A DNA stretch of 64,000 nucleotides from Gemmatimonadetes bacterium bin94 (GTDB taxonomy: Bacteria > Gemmatimonadota > Gemmatimonadetes > Longimicrobiales > Gaopeijiaceae), in the NCBI GenBank assembly GCA_002238865.1, contig MPNE01000015.1, positions 20,100 through 84,099 on the forward strand. Direction: 5' to 3'. Shown here one piece after another: positions 44,553-53,174 of this stretch. Position 1 is the first letter of the stretch, and each line of letters starts with the position of its first letter. The translations under genes were made by a program, and so were the position numbers. The notes below the pieces were generated by a model, which saw only the letters and a program-made list of their open reading frames with translations, did not search any database and was not told where the DNA came from.

Positions 44553-46121
44553 ATGAACGAGGCTCTGCTCAGGGCGATCATCACCATCGTCGGGGGCGCG
44601 CTCGCCGGCGGCCTGACAAACACCGTCGCAATCTGGATGCTCTTCCACCCATACCGCCCCCCCACCCTCAGGGGCCGCCCCCTCAAGCTGTTGCAGGGCG
44701 TCATCCCCAAGAACCAGGCCAGGCTCGCGACCGCCATTGGACGCACCGTCGGTGGAAAGCTGCTCACCACCGAAGACATCACCCGGGTCTTCGCCCGGCC
44801 CGAGTTCCGGGACGCCTTCGACCGGAGGCTCGACAGCTTCCTGCACGACGTCCTCGAAACGGAGCGGGGCTCGGTGCGGGAGCTGTTGGGGCCGGAGGTG
44901 ATGGCCGACGTCGACCGAGTCGTGGAGGAGATGCTCGGTCACGGCCTCGCCCTGGTCGAGGAGCACCTGCTGTCGCCCGGCTTCGAGGCCTCGGTCGAGG
45001 CACGGGCCGATGAACTCGCCCGGTACCTGGCCAGGGCGCCCGTCGGGGACATCCTCACCCCGGCCCGGGAGGCATCGGCCAAGGCGACGGTCGAGAAATG
45101 GATGCAGGGCGTCGCCACCAGCGATGGCTTTCGGACCACGGTGGAAGAATACGTGCGGCGAGGGGCAGAGCGGCTGCTCACCCCGAATGTCACGATTCAG
45201 GACATCATGCCCCCCGGGTTGGTGGCCACCCTGGAGCGCGCCGTAGCGGGGTATGTGCCGCTGGCTATCCGGCGCTTGCGGTCGGTGCTGGATCAGCCGG
45301 CGGCACGGAAGCGATTCGAGCTGGCGACCAAGGACGTTCTGCGCCGCTTCCTGCAGGATCTGAAGTTTCATCAACGCGTGGTGGCTCGGCTCGTCGTCAA
45401 CGAAGACACCGTGAAGAAGGTCCTGGACACCGTTCAGGTGGAAGGCGCCGACAGAATCAGCGAGATGCTCCGTGAACGGCCGGTCAGGGAGGCGATGGCC
45501 ACCGGCATCAGCGACGCCATCGCCGATCTCCTCAACCGCCCGGTGAATCAGGTGCTCGGCAACCCCGACGACCCCGACGTGCTCGAGTCCCTTGACACGA
45601 TCGTGACGTGGGTGGTCGATCTCGCCCGCGACCCCGCCACGCACGCCTTCGTGACCGACAAGCTCGAAGCAGGGCTGGCGCGTGCATCCGACCGCACCTG
45701 GGGGCAGCTCCTCGATGGGATCCCCCCCGAGCGCATGGCGGAGTGGCTGGTCCGGGCGGCGCGAAGCGAGATCGCCGGGACGATCTACCGAGAGGGATCG
45801 CGGCGTCTGGCCACCGCCGCCCTGGAGCGACCGATCGGGCGACCCGCCCGGCTGCTCCCGGTCGGCGCGGCGCGGCAGATCCAACTCGTTGCCAGCGGGC
45901 CTCTCTGGCTGTGGCTCCAGGGACAGGTCCCGAACGTGGTCGAGAAGCTGGACGTGGCCCGCCGCGTCGAGACAAAGGTGAACGAGTTTCCGGTGGAGCA
46001 GATGGAAGAGATGGTCCGTCGGGTGACCGAGCGCGAACTGCGAACGATCATCTACTTCGGGTACGCCCTCGGCGCGTTCGTCGGCGGCATCCTGGTCGCG
46101 GCCAACTACTTCCTGGGGTAG
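44553..46121 (+). CDS. DUF445 family membrane-anchored protein
   Basis: This 522-aa protein starts with a membrane helix and the DUF445 signature TNTVAIWMLFHPYRPP, followed by PLKLLQGVIPKNQARLA. A long helical, charged middle follows, and it ends with a second membrane helix (IIYFGYALGAFVGGILVAANYFL). DUF445 proteins, such as YheB, are of unknown function and may act at the cell envelope. The ATG follows the preceding gene by about 70 bases. The middle part repeats helical segments about every 60-80 residues. It converges on the 46126 gene with four bases between the stops. Confidence 0.85.
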   Translation: MNEALLRAIITIVGGALAGGLTNTVAIWMLFHPYRPPTLRGRPLKLLQGVIPKNQARLATAIGRTVGGKLLTTEDITRVFARPEFRDAFDRRLDSFLHDVLETERGSVRELLGPEVMADVDRVVEEMLGHGLALVEEHLLSPGFEASVEARADELARYLARAPVGDILTPAREASAKATVEKWMQGVATSDGFRTTVEEYVRRGAERLLTPNVTIQDIMPPGLVATLERAVAGYVPLAIRRLRSVLDQPAARKRFELATKDVLRRFLQDLKFHQRVVARLVVNEDTVKKVLDTVQVEGADRISEMLRERPVREAMATGISDAIADLLNRPVNQVLGNPDDPDVLESLDTIVTWVVDLARDPATHAFVTDKLEAGLARASDRTWGQLLDGIPPERMAEWLVRAARSEIAGTIYREGSRRLATAALERPIGRPARLLPVGAARQIQLVASGPLWLWLQGQVPNVVEKLDVARRVETKVNEFPVEQMEEMVRRVTERELRTIIYFGYALGAFVGGILVAANYFLG

Positions 46122-46125
46122 CCCG

Positions 46126-46461
46126 CTACCGGTCCCCGTCCTTCCTGGACGTGGGCGCGACGGTGTGGAAGTGACGCCTTGTCCGCCGGCTCACCGAAGC
46201 CCTCGGCTTCCTCTTGAGCAGGTCGAGAGGAGTGAAGTGACGCTTCGCCCGCCGCGTGTATCCGCCGGGTTTGGCGAGGTCGCGTTCCAGCTGCTCCAGC
46301 TCCCTTTCGTCGTGCTCGCCGATCCGTCCACTCTTCCCGGAGGCGGCGCGAACATGCCACCGCCGGCCCCGCGCGGCGCCCGGACCATCCTTCCCGGGCA
46401 ACCCCAGGTAGATGCCGAGAGCCAGGGCGGCGATACCGATCAGAATCTTGACGATTATCAT
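46126..46461 (-). CDS. small membrane protein with basic cytoplasmic tail
   Basis: This 111-aa protein starts MIIVKILIGIAALALGIYLG, a single membrane helix, followed by a strongly basic tail (KRHFTPLDLLKRKPRASVSRRTRRHF). The family is not recognised. The ATG overlaps the stop of the TerB-like gene by four bases (ATGA), so the two are likely translated together. The basic tail could bind membrane lipids, RNA or DNA. Confidence 0.55.
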   Translation of the reverse strand: MIIVKILIGIAALALGIYLGLPGKDGPGAARGRRWHVRAASGKSGRIGEHDERELEQLERDLAKPGGYTRRAKRHFTPLDLLKRKPRASVSRRTRRHFHTVAPTSRKDGDR

Positions 46462-46928
46462 GACTGCTCCGTTCCCGATTCGAGCCGTCTGCGTGCTTCC
46501 GCGAGGTACCCCGTCTTGAGGCCCACGAGGCGGGAGATCTTTCTCATGATGTAGTCCTCCCGGGCTACGAGGTCTCCGTCGGCGAGCACCAGGCCCCACA
46601 TCGCCTCGGCAAGCACCAGCTTCTGCCCCATCGAGTATTGCGTCTTGACCAGGTTCGTAAAACCCCACAGGTCCACACGGCGCCGGCGTTCATCCTCCGC
46701 GATGGAGATGAGCTCGTCGGCCGCGTGCTGCTCGAGGCCGAAGTGACGGCGCACCAGACGGCGCATGTGCCTTCGCTCGCCCGCGCTGAAGTGGTCGTCG
46801 GCGTGCGCGACCTCGAGGAGCAGGGCGCAGGCCGCAACCCGCAGTTCCTCCGCACCGGGCTCCTTCCCGCTACCGTCGTCGGGCAGCGCCATCTCACGGG
46901 AGAAAAACGACTTGAAACGGTCAATCAT
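46458..46928 (-). CDS. TerB-like (tellurite resistance family) protein
   Basis: This 156-aa all-helical protein has the TerB pattern: acidic metal-binding helix LLLEVAHADDHFSAGERRHM and the second helical unit VLAEAMWGLVLADGDLVAREDYIMRKI. Members are linked to envelope stress and metal resistance, but the activity is not known. It is cytoplasmic, with no signal peptide. It forms a unit with the small membrane protein and CutA genes. Confidence 0.8.
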   Translation of the reverse strand: MIDRFKSFFSREMALPDDGSGKEPGAEELRVAACALLLEVAHADDHFSAGERRHMRRLVRRHFGLEQHAADELISIAEDERRRRVDLWGFTNLVKTQYSMGQKLVLAEAMWGLVLADGDLVAREDYIMRKISRLVGLKTGYLAEARRRLESGTEQS

Positions 46929-46934
46929 GGCGAC

Positions 46935-47273
46935 TCAGCCGCACGCGTTCCCAACCCATTCGAGGTACGCGCGGGAACCATCCGTCACGTCCTGGACCAG
47001 GAGTTCGGGCACATCGTAGGGATGCAGCGCCGCGGCCCGCTCCAGGACACGGGGAACCAAACGCCGCACGGTCTTGAGAATCACGACCACTTCCTCGTCT
47101 CGATGAATCCTGCCTTCCCAGCGATAGAGGCTCACCGCGCCGGGCACCACGTTTCCGCAGGCAACGAGTCTCTCGTCCAGCAGCCCGCGTACCACCGTCT
47201 CGGCCACCTCGGCGCCGGGGGCGGTCATCAGGACCGTGACCACCTCGGTTTCAGCACCTGATGGCACGGCCAT
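46935..47273 (-). CDS. cutA: divalent-cation tolerance protein CutA
   Basis: This 112-aa protein matches CutA1 throughout: VTVLMTAPGAEVAETVVRGL, LVACGNVVPGAVSLYRWEG, and HRDEEVVVILKT with the C-terminal HPYDVPELLV. CutA forms a trimer like PII proteins and has been linked to copper tolerance, although its biochemical role is unsettled. It lies seven bases after the acyl-CoA ligase gene. Confidence 0.93.
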   Translation of the reverse strand: MAVPSGAETEVVTVLMTAPGAEVAETVVRGLLDERLVACGNVVPGAVSLYRWEGRIHRDEEVVVILKTVRRLVPRVLERAAALHPYDVPELLVQDVTDGSRAYLEWVGNACG

Positions 47274-47279
47274 ACTCTG

Positions 47280-49100
47280 TCAAGAGGAAAGAAACATCGT
47301 CTGTTCCACCGACTCCGCACGGTAGAACGACTCGATCATGTCCGCATACAATCGGGTCACAACCGGTCGCTTCACCTTCTGGGTCGGCGTCAGGGCCCCG
47401 TTCTCGACCGTAAAGGGCTCGGACAGAAGGCCGATCTTCTTTGGGGTCTCGAAACGGGCCAGGTCGCGAAGCTCGCCGAAAATCTCCTCCCGCAGCAGAT
47501 CCTGGCACCGCGGCTCCGCCAACAGGGCAGCCCTGTCGGCACCGTCCAGGCCCTCCGCCGCCGCCCAGCTCCCCAGCCGCTCGAAAGCCGGCACCACCAG
47601 CACCGAACAGAACTTGCGCCCGTCGCCCACAACCACGGCCTGGTCGATGTAGGCGTTCTTCTTGAGGAGGTTCTCGATCGCCTGCGGCGCCACGTACTTC
47701 CCACCCGAAGTCTTGATGAGATCCTTCTTGCGGTCCGTGATCCGAAGGAAGCCGTCGCTGCTCAGCTCACCGATGTCGCCGGTGCTGAACCATCCGTCAT
47801 CGGCAATCACTTCGCGGGTCATCTCTTCGAGCCCGTAGTACCCCTTCATGACCTGCGGGCCCCGGATCAGGATCTCACCGTCGTCGGCGATCCGGACTTC
47901 GGTCCCGGGCACCGGGCGGCCCACGGTCCCGATCCTGAAGTGCTCGAGCGTGTTCACATTTGTGACGGGGGACGTCTCGCTCAGCCCGTAGCCTTCCAGG
48001 ATCGTGATCCCCGCCCCCAGGAAGAAGCGGTTGATTTCGGGCGCCAGCGCCGCCCCCCCGCTGACGAAATACTTCAGGCGCCCGCCGACGGCCATCCGGA
48101 GCTTGGCGAACACCAGCCGGTCCGCGATCGCGTACTGGATCTTCAGCAGGAACGGGAACGGGGCCCTTTCTTCCATGAGCAGCGCCGCGCGCCGCCCCAC
48201 CCCAGCCGCCCAGGCCACCAGCTTCCCCTTCACCCCGTCCGCGTCGAGCACGGTCTGGTAGACCTTTTCATACAGGCGCGGCACCGAGACCAGAACCGTC
48301 GGCCGCAAGCGCTTCATATCGGCGGCAACCGTATCGATCGAGCCGTGGGTGATCGTGCATCCGCTCACGAAGAACAGGTAGTCCACCATGCGCTGAAGGA
48401 CGTGCGACAGCGGCAGAAAGGAGAGGCTTACGTCGCCGAGTTCCACGCGCAGCAAGATCCTGGTTGCCCAAATGTTGGACGCGAGGTTGTTGTGGGTCAG
48501 CATCACTCCCTTGGGCGTGCCGGTCGTGCCCGAGGTGTAGATCATCGTGACGAGGTCCCCGGGTTGGGCCCGCCGGGCTTCGGCGACGAAATCGTCCGCG
48601 GGAGCGTCGTCGCCCCTGGCGAGAAAGTCCTCCCACGCCACCGCCCCGTCCCCGCTCGCCGAACCGTCGAAGACGACGATGTCCACGGGGCGGTCCAGGT
48701 TCGCCGCGGCTTCCCGCACCTTTGCGAGTTGCTCGGCATCCGACACGAAAACCAGCGACGCCCCGCAGTCCTTGAGGATGTACGCGACCTGGGCCGCGGG
48801 AAGGGTGCTGTAGATCGGCACATCGATCACCCCCGCGCAGATGCAGGACCAGTCTGCCAGCGCCCACTCCACGCGGTTCTCCGACAGGATCGCCACGCGG
48901 TCGCCCCTCGCGATTCCCGACCGGGCAAGCGCCGCGGCACCGCGCCGCACCTCGTCCCGGACCTGGCCGTAGGTGAAGGAACGCGCTCCGCCGTAGGCCG
49001 CTTCCGGGGCAATGTGCTCCGTCGCCAAAAGAAAGAGATTGACCAGGGTCCCCTCGGGGATGTTGGTCGGGTTGCCAAAGAAATTCACGGTGTCGGACAT
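47280..49100 (-). CDS. long-chain fatty acyl-CoA ligase (AMP-dependent synthetase)
   Basis: This 606-aa adenylating enzyme has the P-loop YTSGTTGTPKGVMLTHNNL, YGLSETSPVTNV, the STGDIGEL/RITDRKKDLIK block and the adenylation lysine region TSGGKYVAPQAIENLL. These are hallmarks of FadD15-type long-chain acyl-CoA synthetases, often described as membrane-associated. It activates fatty acids to CoA thioesters. Length is typical. It lies just before cutA and four bases after the OsmC gene. Confidence 0.9.
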   Translation of the reverse strand: MSDTVNFFGNPTNIPEGTLVNLFLLATEHIAPEAAYGGARSFTYGQVRDEVRRGAAALARSGIARGDRVAILSENRVEWALADWSCICAGVIDVPIYSTLPAAQVAYILKDCGASLVFVSDAEQLAKVREAAANLDRPVDIVVFDGSASGDGAVAWEDFLARGDDAPADDFVAEARRAQPGDLVTMIYTSGTTGTPKGVMLTHNNLASNIWATRILLRVELGDVSLSFLPLSHVLQRMVDYLFFVSGCTITHGSIDTVAADMKRLRPTVLVSVPRLYEKVYQTVLDADGVKGKLVAWAAGVGRRAALLMEERAPFPFLLKIQYAIADRLVFAKLRMAVGGRLKYFVSGGAALAPEINRFFLGAGITILEGYGLSETSPVTNVNTLEHFRIGTVGRPVPGTEVRIADDGEILIRGPQVMKGYYGLEEMTREVIADDGWFSTGDIGELSSDGFLRITDRKKDLIKTSGGKYVAPQAIENLLKKNAYIDQAVVVGDGRKFCSVLVVPAFERLGSWAAAEGLDGADRAALLAEPRCQDLLREEIFGELRDLARFETPKKIGLLSEPFTVENGALTPTQKVKRPVVTRLYADMIESFYRAESVEQTMFLSS

Positions 49101-49104
49101 GTGC

Positions 49105-49527
49105 CTAGCCTCCTTCGGTGACGATCTCCAGAGCCAGATCCTCCCTGAGCGAAAAGAGGACGGAGCAGTATTTTTCGCGCGACAGTTCGACCGCGCGATC
49201 CACCTTGGAACGGCTTCCGGGCGGCACCCCCGTCACGTTGAACACGAGGCGTACCGCCTTGTAGTGGCGTGGCGGGTCCTCGCGCCGCTCACCCTGCGCC
49301 GTCACGTCCAGGCTGTCGAAGGGTACACGGCCCTTGTCGAGGATCACCTTGACGTCGATGGCCATGCACGCAGCCGTTGCGAGGAGCACCAGGTCCATCG
49401 GCGAAGGCCCCGTTGCGAAGTCCCCGTCCACCACGATCTGAGGGCCATCCACGGCGCCGCCGTCGAACACCAGCCCCGAACCCGTCCAGCTGAGCCGGAT
49501 CTCCTTGTCAACCTTCATTGCGGACAC
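49105..49527 (-). CDS. OsmC-family peroxiredoxin-like protein
   Basis: This 140-aa protein has the OsmC fold with the first catalytic cysteine in the TAACMAIDVKVIL helix and the second in REKYCSVLFSL. It probably reduces organic hydroperoxides. I take the GTG at 49527 because GGAG lies five bases before it; an ATG at 49518 would be too far. It sits between the TPR gene and the acyl-CoA ligase, so it may protect fatty acids from peroxidation, but that is inference. Confidence 0.85.
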   Translation of the reverse strand: MSAMKVDKEIRLSWTGSGLVFDGGAVDGPQIVVDGDFATGPSPMDLVLLATAACMAIDVKVILDKGRVPFDSLDVTAQGERREDPPRHYKAVRLVFNVTGVPPGSRSKVDRAVELSREKYCSVLFSLREDLALEIVTEGG

Positions 49528-49536
49528 CACTGCTCC

Positions 49537-49980
49537 TCAAGCGTCGTCTTCCCCCGGTTCCTCACCGTCCTCGCCCTGGAGTTCCCGGAGCGTTCGTCGC
49601 GCATGTACGATGTGATCGCGTGCGTCCACATCCGAGGGCGTGCGGGCCAGGAAGGCTTCCAGGTGCTGGATGGCGTCGGCGTGGGACCCGTGACGCAGGA
49701 GAAGGAACGCCAGGCCGTAGTGCGCGCCCGGCGATTCCGGATTCCGGTGGAGGACATGGCGATAGGTTTTCATCGCCTCTTCCTCCATGCCGATGCGCGT
49801 GTACGCGATTGCGATCTGCTGGAGAACGATGGGATCCCCCGGCTCTTCCTTCAGAGCAAGACGCAACGAGGTGAGGGCCTCGTGAAACTTGCCCTCCTGG
49901 GCGAGTGCCAGGCCTTCCTCGTAGTAGTCGACTCGGTCGGCCCTGCCGGGTCCGCCGAAAATCTTGGTCAACCACGACAT
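49537..49980 (-). CDS. TPR-repeat protein
   Basis: This 147-aa protein has about three tetratricopeptide repeats (DYYEEGLALAQEGKFHEALT, PIVLQQIAIAYTRIGMEEEAM and AHYGLAFLLLRHGSHADAI), after a 16-residue N-terminus, and ends in an acidic tail (EDGEEPGEDDA). There is no signal peptide, so it is a cytoplasmic scaffold. It is the first gene of the unit that runs through OsmC, acyl-CoA ligase, CutA, TerB and the small membrane protein. Confidence 0.8.
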   Translation of the reverse strand: MSWLTKIFGGPGRADRVDYYEEGLALAQEGKFHEALTSLRLALKEEPGDPIVLQQIAIAYTRIGMEEEAMKTYRHVLHRNPESPGAHYGLAFLLLRHGSHADAIQHLEAFLARTPSDVDARDHIVHARRTLRELQGEDGEEPGEDDA

Positions 49981-50204
49981 GGACGAGAGTCACCGTCCTG
50001 TTCCAGGGGGTGCCAAACGCGCCGCACCGACATGTGGGCGTATCGTTTCAAGGTATCTGATTCTGAGATGTGGACAAGTCGCGCCCGATGGGTGCCCGGG
50101 TGCATATTGGCGGTACCGTGCCGCGGCGCCCGGAACTTTTTGGCGGACCCGCAGGTAGGGGACGGAACCGGCCCGACCATGTGACACGACGCGAGGACAC
50201 GACG

Positions 50205-51440
50205 ATGCGCAGCCCAAGCCCAGCCGAAGACGCCCGCAACCTCTTGCTGATCGCCGGATCGGCCTTCGCCGCGGTGGTCGCGACCATTGGCCTGGGCGAA
50301 GCCAGCCTTGCCTTCGCACCGGCCCACGTCGGGGGGCCGGTCCCCCTTGCCAACCCCAACTACACGCTCGTCGAACCCCTCTCGGGATCGAACCGGGTCT
50401 ACGGGACCGTAGCAACCCGCGACGGACAGACGCACGAGGGGTTCCTGCGCTGGGACCGCAACGAAGGCAGCTGGAGCGACGTACTCGACCTCACCAAGCT
50501 GGATCGCGGCTTCACCGGGCTGTCGGGGATCCGATTCGGGCACGTCCGGCACATCCGGCCCGTGGGCGGCAACCAGGCCCTGTTCATACTCCGGTCCGGC
50601 CAACATGTGGGCATGCGGGGGCACTCCACCGACCTGGGGCGCGCCATGCGGGATCTCAAGGTCACAGACCTGTCCAATGACGTAACATCGCTCCAGTGGA
50701 ACGATATCTCCCAGGTTTCGCTGATGCCCGCACCGCCCGGGGCAACTCCCGCCGGGAGCCGGCTTCACGGTACGCTCAAGACCACTTCGGGGTTCAGGTT
50801 CACGGGCTACATCACCTGGGACGTCGACGAGATCTACTCCACCGACCTCCTCGACGGCAGGAACGCCGAATTCCGCTACGAGATTCCCTTCGGCGCGGTC
50901 GACAGGATCCACCGGGAGGACCGGCGCTCGGCACGCGTGCGCCTGCACTCGGGCGAAACACTGACCCTGTCGGGCACCAACGACGTCAACCGGGAGAACC
51001 GCGGAATCACCGTGTCCGACCCGGGTCTCGGCCAGGTGAAGGTCCAGTGGGACAACCTCGCGTTCGTGCGCTTTCACGGGACCGATTCCGAGGCATCCTG
51101 GAACGACTTCGACGGCGGCCGGCAGCTTCGTGGCACCGTGATCACGGTTTCCGGCGACGAGCTCTCGGGCGAGATTACCTGGGACCAGGACGAATACCAG
51201 AGCTGGGAGATGCTCAACGGCAAGGTGAGGGGTGCCGAACTGGACATCGAGTTCTCGAACATCGCCCGCATCGTCAGGTACGAGTACGGCTCGGCGGTCG
51301 TGCTGCGCGACGGCAGATCCCTCAGCCTCAACGGCTCGAACGACGTCGACACGGGCAACCGCGGGATCGTTGTCACCTCCGGCGGCGAGTCCCACACGGT
51401 CAAGTGGGCCGACTTCCGGGAGCTGCGGCTGGACGGCTAG
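50205..51440 (+). CDS. membrane-anchored protein with three copies of an unrecognised 120-residue repeat
   Basis: This 411-aa protein has one N-terminal membrane segment (NLLLIAGSAFAAVVATIGLG) and three consecutive repeats starting near residues 62, 183 and 304. Copies two and three share GYITWDVDEIY / GEITWDQDEYQ, then LTLSGTNDVNRENRGITV / LSLNGSNDVDTGNRGIVV; the first copy keeps the GFLRWDRNEGSW part. Each copy looks all-beta, perhaps forming one disc. I know no family with this pattern. The ATG at 50205 has a GAGGA site and is preferred over the longer frame. It probably sits on the periplasmic side. It is flanked by an efficient hairpin at its end. Confidence 0.75.
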   Translation: MRSPSPAEDARNLLLIAGSAFAAVVATIGLGEASLAFAPAHVGGPVPLANPNYTLVEPLSGSNRVYGTVATRDGQTHEGFLRWDRNEGSWSDVLDLTKLDRGFTGLSGIRFGHVRHIRPVGGNQALFILRSGQHVGMRGHSTDLGRAMRDLKVTDLSNDVTSLQWNDISQVSLMPAPPGATPAGSRLHGTLKTTSGFRFTGYITWDVDEIYSTDLLDGRNAEFRYEIPFGAVDRIHREDRRSARVRLHSGETLTLSGTNDVNRENRGITVSDPGLGQVKVQWDNLAFVRFHGTDSEASWNDFDGGRQLRGTVITVSGDELSGEITWDQDEYQSWEMLNGKVRGAELDIEFSNIARIVRYEYGSAVVLRDGRSLSLNGSNDVDTGNRGIVVTSGGESHTVKWADFRELRLDG

Positions 51441-51458
51441 GCCAGCCGGCCGGTCGGC

Positions 51459-51508
51459 GCGGGGGACTCCGGGTGGGCGACAACCCTCCGGGAGTCCCCC
51501 GCTTGTCT
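51459..51508. terminator. strong bidirectional hairpin terminator
   Basis: Perfect 12-base arms, GCGGGGGACTCC and GGAGTCCCCCGC, flank a 20-base loop that can pair a little further (GGGT with ACCC). A short T-rich stretch follows on the plus strand. It lies exactly between the convergent ends of the repeat-protein gene (51440) and the POT transporter gene (51511), so it should stop both. Confidence 0.8.
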
Positions 51509-51510
51509 TT

Positions 51511-52986
51511 CTACTTCACATCCCCCATCAGACGCTTGATCAGGGGGCTGGCCAGGAGCGCCACGAAGCCCGCCGAACCGATGATCGTGGTTACCGCGAA
51601 GAAGAGCGGCGACGGCTCCAGCGACTCCAGACGACCGGCGACGAGGCCGGCCATGACGTTGCCCAGCGACGTCGCGACGAACCACAGGCCCATCATCTGA
51701 CTGATCCGGTTGCGCGGTGCAAGCTTCGTCACCACCGACAGGCCCACCGGCGACAGCGCCAGTTCGCCGACCGTGTGCAGGAAGTACATCACGACCAGCC
51801 AGGACGCCGAGACCGGCGAATCGGGCGTCGCATTGGCGGCTCCCCACGCGATCACGAAGAAGCCCGCCGCGAGCAGCAGCAACCCCAGGGCGAACTTGAC
51901 CGGCGTCGAGGGGTTCGCGTTCCGGTTCGCGAGCCACACCCAGAACCACCCGAAGATGGGGGCCATGATCACGATGAAAAGGGCGTTGACCGACTGGAGC
52001 CACGAAGCCGGATAGCTCCACGAGCCGATGGTGCGGTCGGTGAAGTCTTCCGCGAAGAGGTTGAGCGAAGATCCGGCCTGCTCGAAGCCGGACCAGAAGA
52101 CGACGGCCAGCAGCGCGAACCAGAAGATGGCGCCGATCTTCTTTCGCTCGGCGGCGTCGTGACCGCCGAAGTACATCAGGTAGCTGAAGAACGCCAGCAC
52201 GATGGCCAGGATGACGACGGCCAGCCCGCCCGCGATCTCGGTGAGTGAAACCGGAATCACCCCGCGCGACACGAGCACCCCGAAGGCGACCAGAATCAGC
52301 GCCAACGCCGCGCACCCGCCGAAGAACAGGCGTGCGAGGCTCGCACGGGCTTCCTCGGTCCTCTGGCTGCGCAGGATCCCGGCGTCACCCAGCCGGCCGT
52401 ACCCGAGGCGGAACTGGATCAGCCCCAGTACCATGCCGAAGCCGGCGGCCGAGAATCCCCAGTGCCAGTTCCAGTCCTGTCCCAGGAAGCCGCAGATTAT
52501 GGGTCCGGCGAACGCCCCGACGTTGATACCCATGTAGAAGATCGAGAATCCGGCGTCGCGTCTCGCGCCCCCTTCCGGGTACAGATCCGCAACCACCGAG
52601 CTCACGTTCGGCTTGAGCAGGCCGGTCCCCACGACGATCAGGATCAGGCCGAGGAAGAAGTTGAAGTCGTTGGGCACCGCCATGCTGAAGTGCCCCGCGG
52701 CGATGATGCAGCCGCCCACGAAGACGGCCTTTCGCTGCCCCCAGAGCTGGTCCGCGACCCAGCCGCCCGGCAGGCCCAGGAGGTAGACCAGACCCGTGTA
52801 GAGTCCGTAGATCGCAGCAGCCGTCTCGACATCCATCCCCATTCCGGGGTTTTCGCCCATCGTGGTCGCGGTCATGTAGAGGATCAGGAGCGCACGCATC
52901 CCGTAGTAGGAGAAGCGCTCCCACATCTCCGTGAAGAAGAGGGTGAAGAGCCCTCTCGGATGCCTGGCGGATGTCGTTGTCGTCAT
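51511..52986 (-). CDS. POT-family proton-dependent oligopeptide transporter
   Basis: This 491-aa membrane protein has 12-14 helices and the POT motifs: FTEMWERFSYYGMRALLILYM in the first helix, FYMGINVGAFAGPIICGFLGQ, and FEQAGSSLNLFAEDFTDR in the second half. It takes up di- and tripeptides with protons. The ATG at 52986 follows AGGGG at about five bases; a GTG at 52992 is possible. A palindrome identical in core to the TonB/ArsR site is 24 bases upstream, so the gene is probably repressed by the same regulator. It is the last gene of its strand run before a strong terminator. Confidence 0.9.
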   Translation of the reverse strand: MTTTTSARHPRGLFTLFFTEMWERFSYYGMRALLILYMTATTMGENPGMGMDVETAAAIYGLYTGLVYLLGLPGGWVADQLWGQRKAVFVGGCIIAAGHFSMAVPNDFNFFLGLILIVVGTGLLKPNVSSVVADLYPEGGARRDAGFSIFYMGINVGAFAGPIICGFLGQDWNWHWGFSAAGFGMVLGLIQFRLGYGRLGDAGILRSQRTEEARASLARLFFGGCAALALILVAFGVLVSRGVIPVSLTEIAGGLAVVILAIVLAFFSYLMYFGGHDAAERKKIGAIFWFALLAVVFWSGFEQAGSSLNLFAEDFTDRTIGSWSYPASWLQSVNALFIVIMAPIFGWFWVWLANRNANPSTPVKFALGLLLLAAGFFVIAWGAANATPDSPVSASWLVVMYFLHTVGELALSPVGLSVVTKLAPRNRISQMMGLWFVATSLGNVMAGLVAGRLESLEPSPLFFAVTTIIGSAGFVALLASPLIKRLMGDVK

Positions 52987-53009
52987 GCCCACCCCTGGTT
53001 CGCTGGAAT

Positions 53010-53029
53010 ACTAAACAAACTTGTTTAGT
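53010..53029. promoter_or_regulatory. palindromic operator-like site before the POT transporter
   Basis: ACTAAACAA and TTGTTTAGT flank a 2-base centre, a near-perfect 20-base palindrome, 24 bases upstream of the POT ATG. Its outer seven bases on each side and the 6-base spacing are the same as in the site at 6501-6520, over 46 kb away. The GC-rich surroundings make two such AT-rich copies by chance unlikely. A repressor bound here would overlap the promoter or block ribosome access. Confidence 0.75.
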
Positions 53030-53174
53030 GTTGCTGTCATCCGGCGCGGCGCGACCGCCTGCCGGACGCACGGATGTCGATTCGGGCCAACATACGGCGA
53101 GCCACCCTCCCGGGCGAATCGGGGCAGCGCCGCTCGCATGCAGCAGGGTTTCGAGCCACGGACCGGCCAGCCGG

